Positions 31,043-34,314 of a stretch of DNA of 34,314 bases are shown here, in pieces. Positions within the stretch are counted from its first letter, which is position 1, and each line of letters begins with the position of its first letter. The stretch covers positions 1 to 34,314 of the forward strand of contig CAZAJT010000007.1 in NCBI GenBank assembly GCA_964485585.1, given 5' to 3'. This DNA is from CAZAJT01 sp964485585. GTDB taxonomy: Bacteria; Patescibacteriota; Microgenomatia; UBA1406; GWC2-37-13. The position numbers and the translations under genes are program-made. Under the pieces are notes generated by a model. That model saw nothing but the letters and a program-made list of their open reading frames with translations. It made no database searches and had not been told where the DNA came from.

Positions 31043-32332
31043 ATGCAAAGTAGATCTGAGAGAGAAGAGCAGTATATTATTAGTGAAAGTCAAGAAATTA
31101 ATCTTGGCGAGCGAGTAGACTGGGCAAGTAAGGTTGTAGCGATCTTCCCGGCGTTTAAACACAGAAACTATCGTCTCTACTTTACCGGACAATCAATATC
31201 CATGATCGGCACATGGATCCAGATGATTGCACAAGGATGGCTGGTGCTACAACTTACCAACTCAGCATTTTGGGTAGGAGTAATAACTGCGGTCGGCCTG
31301 CTTCCCGTACTCATTTTTTCTCTCTTCGGCGGGGTAATCGTAGATCGGTATCCAAAACGATCCATCATGTTAATCACTCAAACCTTTTCAATGGCGCTTG
31401 CGATCTTGTTAGGTCTATTAACGATCTTTCAAATAGTGAATCCATTTCTTATCGCGCTTATCGCATTCCTTTTCGGCACCGTCAGCGCTCTTGACACGCC
31501 GGCACGACAGGCTTTTGTCGTCGAAATGGTTGGCCGCGAAAATCTTGCTTCAGCACTCGCGCTCAACTCGGGCATCTTTAACGGCTCTCGCGTCATTGGC
31601 CCGGGAGTGGCCGGTATCCTCATCGGCCTCATCGGAACCGGTGGGGCATTTGTAGTAAACGGCATTAGTTACATTGCAGTAATTATTGCATTGTATCTCA
31701 TCCGAGTTCATGAAAACATTCCAGCAGAACACGCGCATCCATTAGAAGCAATTAGAGAAGGTATTCGCTACTCATTTTCACATACTACTATAAGAATATT
31801 GCTTTTATTCGCCATGATTACCTCTATATTTGGCTGGTCATACTTTACTATCATGCCGGTCATTGTGAAAAACATATTTCATTTGGATGCCTCGGGTTTG
31901 GGATACCTAAGCTCAATATCAGGTCTTGGGGCATTACTGGGAACACTTGTTCTTTCGGCATTAGCGAGAAAAATAAAACCCTCCGTCTTTATCATTGGGG
32001 GAAGCTGGCTGCTTTCGGCATCGCTCATTCTATTTAGTTTCACCAGAAATGCCCCTACTGCTGCTCCGTTTTTGTTCCTCATCGGTTTTGCGTTGATTAT
32101 TCAGTTTGCAACAATCAATACCACTATTCAGCATCTCGTTGAAAACACATTACGGGGAAGGGTCATGAGTATCTATGTTCTTATGTTTATGGGTATGGCG
32201 CCATTCGGTAGTTTCATCATCGGTCTTCTCGCTCAACATCTCGGCCCTCAAATGGCGATACAGATCAACACTGGCGTCGTACTCCTCTTTTCACTCTACA
32301 TGTTTTCGCAAAGAAGAAGATTGCAGTATTAA
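31043..32332 (+). CDS. MFS exporter (EntS-like, MFS_3 type)
   Basis: A 429-residue membrane transporter with about 12 hydrophobic helices after a 35-residue polar N-terminus. Signature stretch FKHRNYRLYFTGQSISMIGTW and motif A GGVIVDRYPKRSIML between helices 2 and 3. ALDTPARQAFVVEMVGRENL is typical of the EntS/MFS_3 group, whose members export small molecules such as siderophores or drugs. The substrate is unknown. It starts 7 bases after glmS, probably co-transcribed. Its codon usage looks like the rest of the window, not like glmS. It ends in the TTAA shared with the opposite-strand gene. Confidence 0.88.
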   Translation: MQSRSEREEQYIISESQEINLGERVDWASKVVAIFPAFKHRNYRLYFTGQSISMIGTWIQMIAQGWLVLQLTNSAFWVGVITAVGLLPVLIFSLFGGVIVDRYPKRSIMLITQTFSMALAILLGLLTIFQIVNPFLIALIAFLFGTVSALDTPARQAFVVEMVGRENLASALALNSGIFNGSRVIGPGVAGILIGLIGTGGAFVVNGISYIAVIIALYLIRVHENIPAEHAHPLEAIREGIRYSFSHTTIRILLLFAMITSIFGWSYFTIMPVIVKNIFHLDASGLGYLSSISGLGALLGTLVLSALARKIKPSVFIIGGSWLLSASLILFSFTRNAPTAAPFLFLIGFALIIQFATINTTIQHLVENTLRGRVMSIYVLMFMGMAPFGSFIIGLLAQHLGPQMAIQINTGVVLLFSLYMFSQRRRLQY

Positions 32333-32775
32333 TAGTCTATACAGGTAGTGATCTCCGGCGGGAAGTTGTATTCTTTAATATTAAAACAATCTGGCTGATT
32401 ATCACCAACATGCGGCGCTATCCATTCGAATTCGCTTTTGACTGCAACCCAGCGCAACGGTTTGGTATTTTCATCCGTTCTCAGAATAAGGGTACCGGTT
32501 GCATATTGTGTCTCAATTTTATTGATATGATTATCGATAAATATCCCAATATCTTTTTCTTCTGTATTCTCATAACCCTCCAAAGTCTGAAGTCTTCCAA
32601 CCACCGCTTTTTTAATCTGTCTGCGATCTTCAGCTTTCATCACATAATTGTAATACCGATTGATATAGTAGGATTTTTTGAATATCTTTTCCCACTTAAA
32701 ACCAACTTCTCTCACTGAAGTAGCATAAAATATACCAAAAACAACCAAAAGAACGAAAAGTAATACTTTCAACAT
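32329..32775 (-). CDS. Small N-terminally anchored protein of unknown function
   Basis: A 148-residue protein I do not recognise. Residues 3-20 (KVLLFVLLVVFGIFYATS) form one membrane anchor or uncleaved signal; the rest is soluble and should lie outside. The region after the anchor is rich in Tyr and Lys (KKSYYINRYYNYVMKAEDRR). The last 20 residues hold two Cys (C130, C145) that could form a disulfide. It follows the Cys-repeat protein gene by 13 bases on the same strand, so they are likely made together. The stop is shared in a TTAA palindrome with the convergent MFS gene. Confidence 0.7.
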   Translation of the reverse strand: MLKVLLFVLLVVFGIFYATSVREVGFKWEKIFKKSYYINRYYNYVMKAEDRRQIKKAVVGRLQTLEGYENTEEKDIGIFIDNHINKIETQYATGTLILRTDENTKPLRWVAVKSEFEWIAPHVGDNQPDCFNIKEYNFPPEITTCIDY

Positions 32776-32788
32776 AGCGTCTGATAAA

Positions 32789-34114
32789 TTAGCGGGGCAT
32801 TACAAAACCTCCACTACTCTCTCCTGGAGGAGGCCCGCTTGTCTGAGAACCGCCAGATGGTGGAGAAGAATATTGTTGTTGCTGTTGCTGAGTCTCTTGA
32901 GGTGGCTTATAACTGTCCTGAGGCGGTGAATCCTGTCTCTGAGTGTTTCCCTGCGGAGGTTGACCAACTGACTGATTTTGCTGCTGATTTTGTTGTTGAT
33001 ACTGCTCAAATTTTTGTCCTTGAGGAGGTGGCGTAAAATTCATCGGAGGCGCTGTTTGTTGATTATATTGTTGATACCCTGATGGTTCTTGCCTGCGCTG
33101 GTAATTTTGCTCCACCTCATTCTTTTTTCGTTCCATATCTTCCTTATCCTTCTTAAAATCATTTGACTGTTGGTATCCCGGACATTTTTGAGGATTTTCC
33201 TGACAGATCTTTTTGCACTCCTCCTCACTTGAACATCCCATCCGTTCTTTTTTCATATCACGATATTCACCACTCTCCTGCTTCTGACGAAACTCTTTTT
33301 GAAATTCTTTTTGTCGTTCCTCTTCTCCTCTATTCTGTGCATTTTCCGACATTCTTTTACATTCCTCAGGACTTTTTCCGCTTTCTTCACACAGTTTTCT
33401 ACACGATTCTGGCGAGCCACAGCTGCGATTCACATTCACTCGTATAGTTTCCGGCGCATGTTGCTGAGCAAACTTCATGCATGCTTCCTTATTCTGTTCA
33501 CAATAATTCTTACAGGACTCAAACGAATCACATCCGAGATTCTCTTTTGCTTTTTTTACCAACTCTTCTTTCTTTTCATACTGTTGGTAACTTTCCGGAG
33601 CATTTTTTTTTGCAAATTCCCTGCAGCGATTCTGGTTGTCCGGATTACTGCAAAAGTCACGGCACGACTCCATAGAGGTGCATCCTAGTTCTTGTTTTGC
33701 ATTGCTGAGCATCTTTTCATCTTTCCGTTCTTCTTCTTTATGAAAACCTTTTTTCTTCGCGAACTCAAAACATGCTTGACGGTTATCGGGCTTTTCGCAA
33801 AACGAACGACACTCATTGACGTTTGAACAATTACCTAATTCTGCAATCGGGAACGTAATGTCAAGCTGCTTTGTTTTTGCATTGACCTCCTTGCTGCCGT
33901 CTGTTTCCCCTAATACATTGGCCTGGATTTGATATTTACCGTACGACCAGCAAGCTGGGCTATTTTCAGGTATTTCACAATACAAATAACATTCTTTTGC
34001 GTCTCTGCAATATCCAAGCTCAGGTATTGGATATTTGAGGAACTGCTGCGCATTGACTGATTGATTAAACGCAAGTATTCCAAAAAAAAGCAACAGTGGA
34101 TAAATAATTCTCAT
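32789..34114 (-). CDS. Secreted protein with six four-Cys repeats and a Gln/Pro-rich tail
   Basis: A 441-residue protein with signal peptide (RIIYPLLLFFGILAF, likely cut after A22). Six repeats of C-x5-C-x3-C-x6to9-C follow: C36/42/46/55, C96/102/106/115, C145/151/155/164, C195/201/205/212, C232/238/242/252 and C294/300/304/311, 24 Cys with none outside. Repeats read ELGxC...ECxxxC...C.xFA. Charged linkers separate them. From about residue 340 the chain is a disordered Gln/Pro/Ser/Gly-rich tail. This suggests small disulfide-bonded modules displayed on the cell surface. I know no assigned function. It starts 4 bases after the preceding gene's stop. Confidence 0.8.
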   Translation of the reverse strand: MRIIYPLLLFFGILAFNQSVNAQQFLKYPIPELGYCRDAKECYLYCEIPENSPACWSYGKYQIQANVLGETDGSKEVNAKTKQLDITFPIAELGNCSNVNECRSFCEKPDNRQACFEFAKKKGFHKEEERKDEKMLSNAKQELGCTSMESCRDFCSNPDNQNRCREFAKKNAPESYQQYEKKEELVKKAKENLGCDSFESCKNYCEQNKEACMKFAQQHAPETIRVNVNRSCGSPESCRKLCEESGKSPEECKRMSENAQNRGEEERQKEFQKEFRQKQESGEYRDMKKERMGCSSEEECKKICQENPQKCPGYQQSNDFKKDKEDMERKKNEVEQNYQRRQEPSGYQQYNQQTAPPMNFTPPPQGQKFEQYQQQNQQQNQSVGQPPQGNTQRQDSPPQDSYKPPQETQQQQQQYSSPPSGGSQTSGPPPGESSGGFVMPR

Positions 34115-34118
34115 AGTA

Positions 34119-34314
34119 TCATCTCAATGCGTCAAACGGATTAGTATATTCTTGTGCTTTTGTCGGACTCACCTCAAATGGATTCGCAGTGGCGCTCGTT
34201 GTTGCAAAGGGATTAGCAGTTTGGGTGGTAAAAGGATTTTCGACCGTCACCGCCTCTGTGGGTTTCGGCGTGGGAAGCGCTGCGGGGGCTGCTGGCGGCG
34301 TAGTCTTTATATTC
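34119..34314 (-). CDS. C-terminal end of a Pro/Thr-rich protein with repeated Asn-Pro-Phe motifs (partial)
   Basis: The last 64 codons of a gene whose beginning lies beyond the window edge. The tail is Ala/Pro/Thr-rich and disordered (KTTPPAAPAALPTPKPTEAV), then has four NPF motifs at nearly regular spacing: ENPFTTQ, ANPFATTS, ANPFEVSPT and TNPFDALR just before the stop. Composition suggests an extracellular or surface-exposed tail. It lies 4 bases upstream of the Cys-repeat protein gene in one operon. What domain precedes it is unknown. Confidence 0.75.
   Translation of the reverse strand, partial: NIKTTPPAAPAALPTPKPTEAVTVENPFTTQTANPFATTSATANPFEVSPTKAQEYTNPFDALR

Noticed and set aside
1..34314. 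CRISPR array, integrase, insertion-sequence transposase, rRNA, replication origin
   Set aside because: No regular repeat-spacer pattern, no transposase or recombinase motifs, no rRNA-like stretches and no DnaA-box cluster were found on either strand.

Overview
The window looks like a piece of a small, tightly packed bacterial genome, most likely a Candidate Phyla Radiation / Patescibacteria lineage (perhaps Microgenomates-like). The evidence is indirect: start/stop overlaps of 4-14 bases, convergent gene pairs with almost no space between them, a fused TsaC-TsaE protein, a stand-alone Pol I-type 5'-3' exonuclease, a short SufD, a glycosyltransferase-rich surface-glycan cluster, and secreted Cys-repeat and Asn-Pro-Phe-tailed proteins. 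The standard genetic code fits, with TGA used as a stop. No rRNA or marker phylogeny is present, so the placement is inference.

Layout. 1-2541: 3' end of a class A penicillin-binding protein, an RmlC-like cupin and a type II NADH dehydrogenase-like flavoprotein. 2571-3908: an AbiE-like toxin/antitoxin pair and a palindromic repeat, flanked by two tRNA genes with CAU anticodons, plus a stray tRNA 3' half. 3987-12222: a co-directional glycan operon (GT2, O-antigen ligase-like protein, GT-C, three GT4 enzymes, FemX-like aminoacyltransferase). 12227-14680: Lon, convergent to it. 14788-22554 (minus strand): rrf2-sufC-sufB-sufD-sufS-sufU-ferredoxin-korA-korB, which joins Fe-S assembly to a 2-oxoacid:ferredoxin oxidoreductase under an IscR-like regulator. 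22592-24708: tsaD and fused tsaC-tsaE for the t6A tRNA modification. 25064-27873: ftsH and the exonuclease. 27885-28889: a CvpA-CAP membrane protein. 28925-31035: a near-consensus promoter, a structured untranslated region and glmS. 31043-32332: an MFS exporter. 32329-34314: a minus-strand operon of a small anchored protein, a Cys-repeat secreted protein and the C-terminus of an NPF-motif protein.

How it fits together: PBP, GlmS (amino sugar supply), the glycosyltransferases, FemX and CvpA-CAP all point to the cell envelope. Lon and FtsH provide proteolysis. The Suf-ferredoxin-OFOR block couples cofactor building to the enzyme that uses it.

Signals beyond the genes: (i) -10 elements 6-12 bases upstream of six start codons, which suggests leaderless mRNAs; (ii) a palindromic repeat whose terminus forms the -35 box of the toxin-antitoxin promoter; (iii) a structured RNA candidate with its own promoter upstream of glmS; (iv) short 'word-like' repeat tracts, each with its own vocabulary, at gene borders and once inside a gene; (v) Cys-repeat and NPF-tail surface proteins. 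All coordinates come from reading the sequence; no database search was done.
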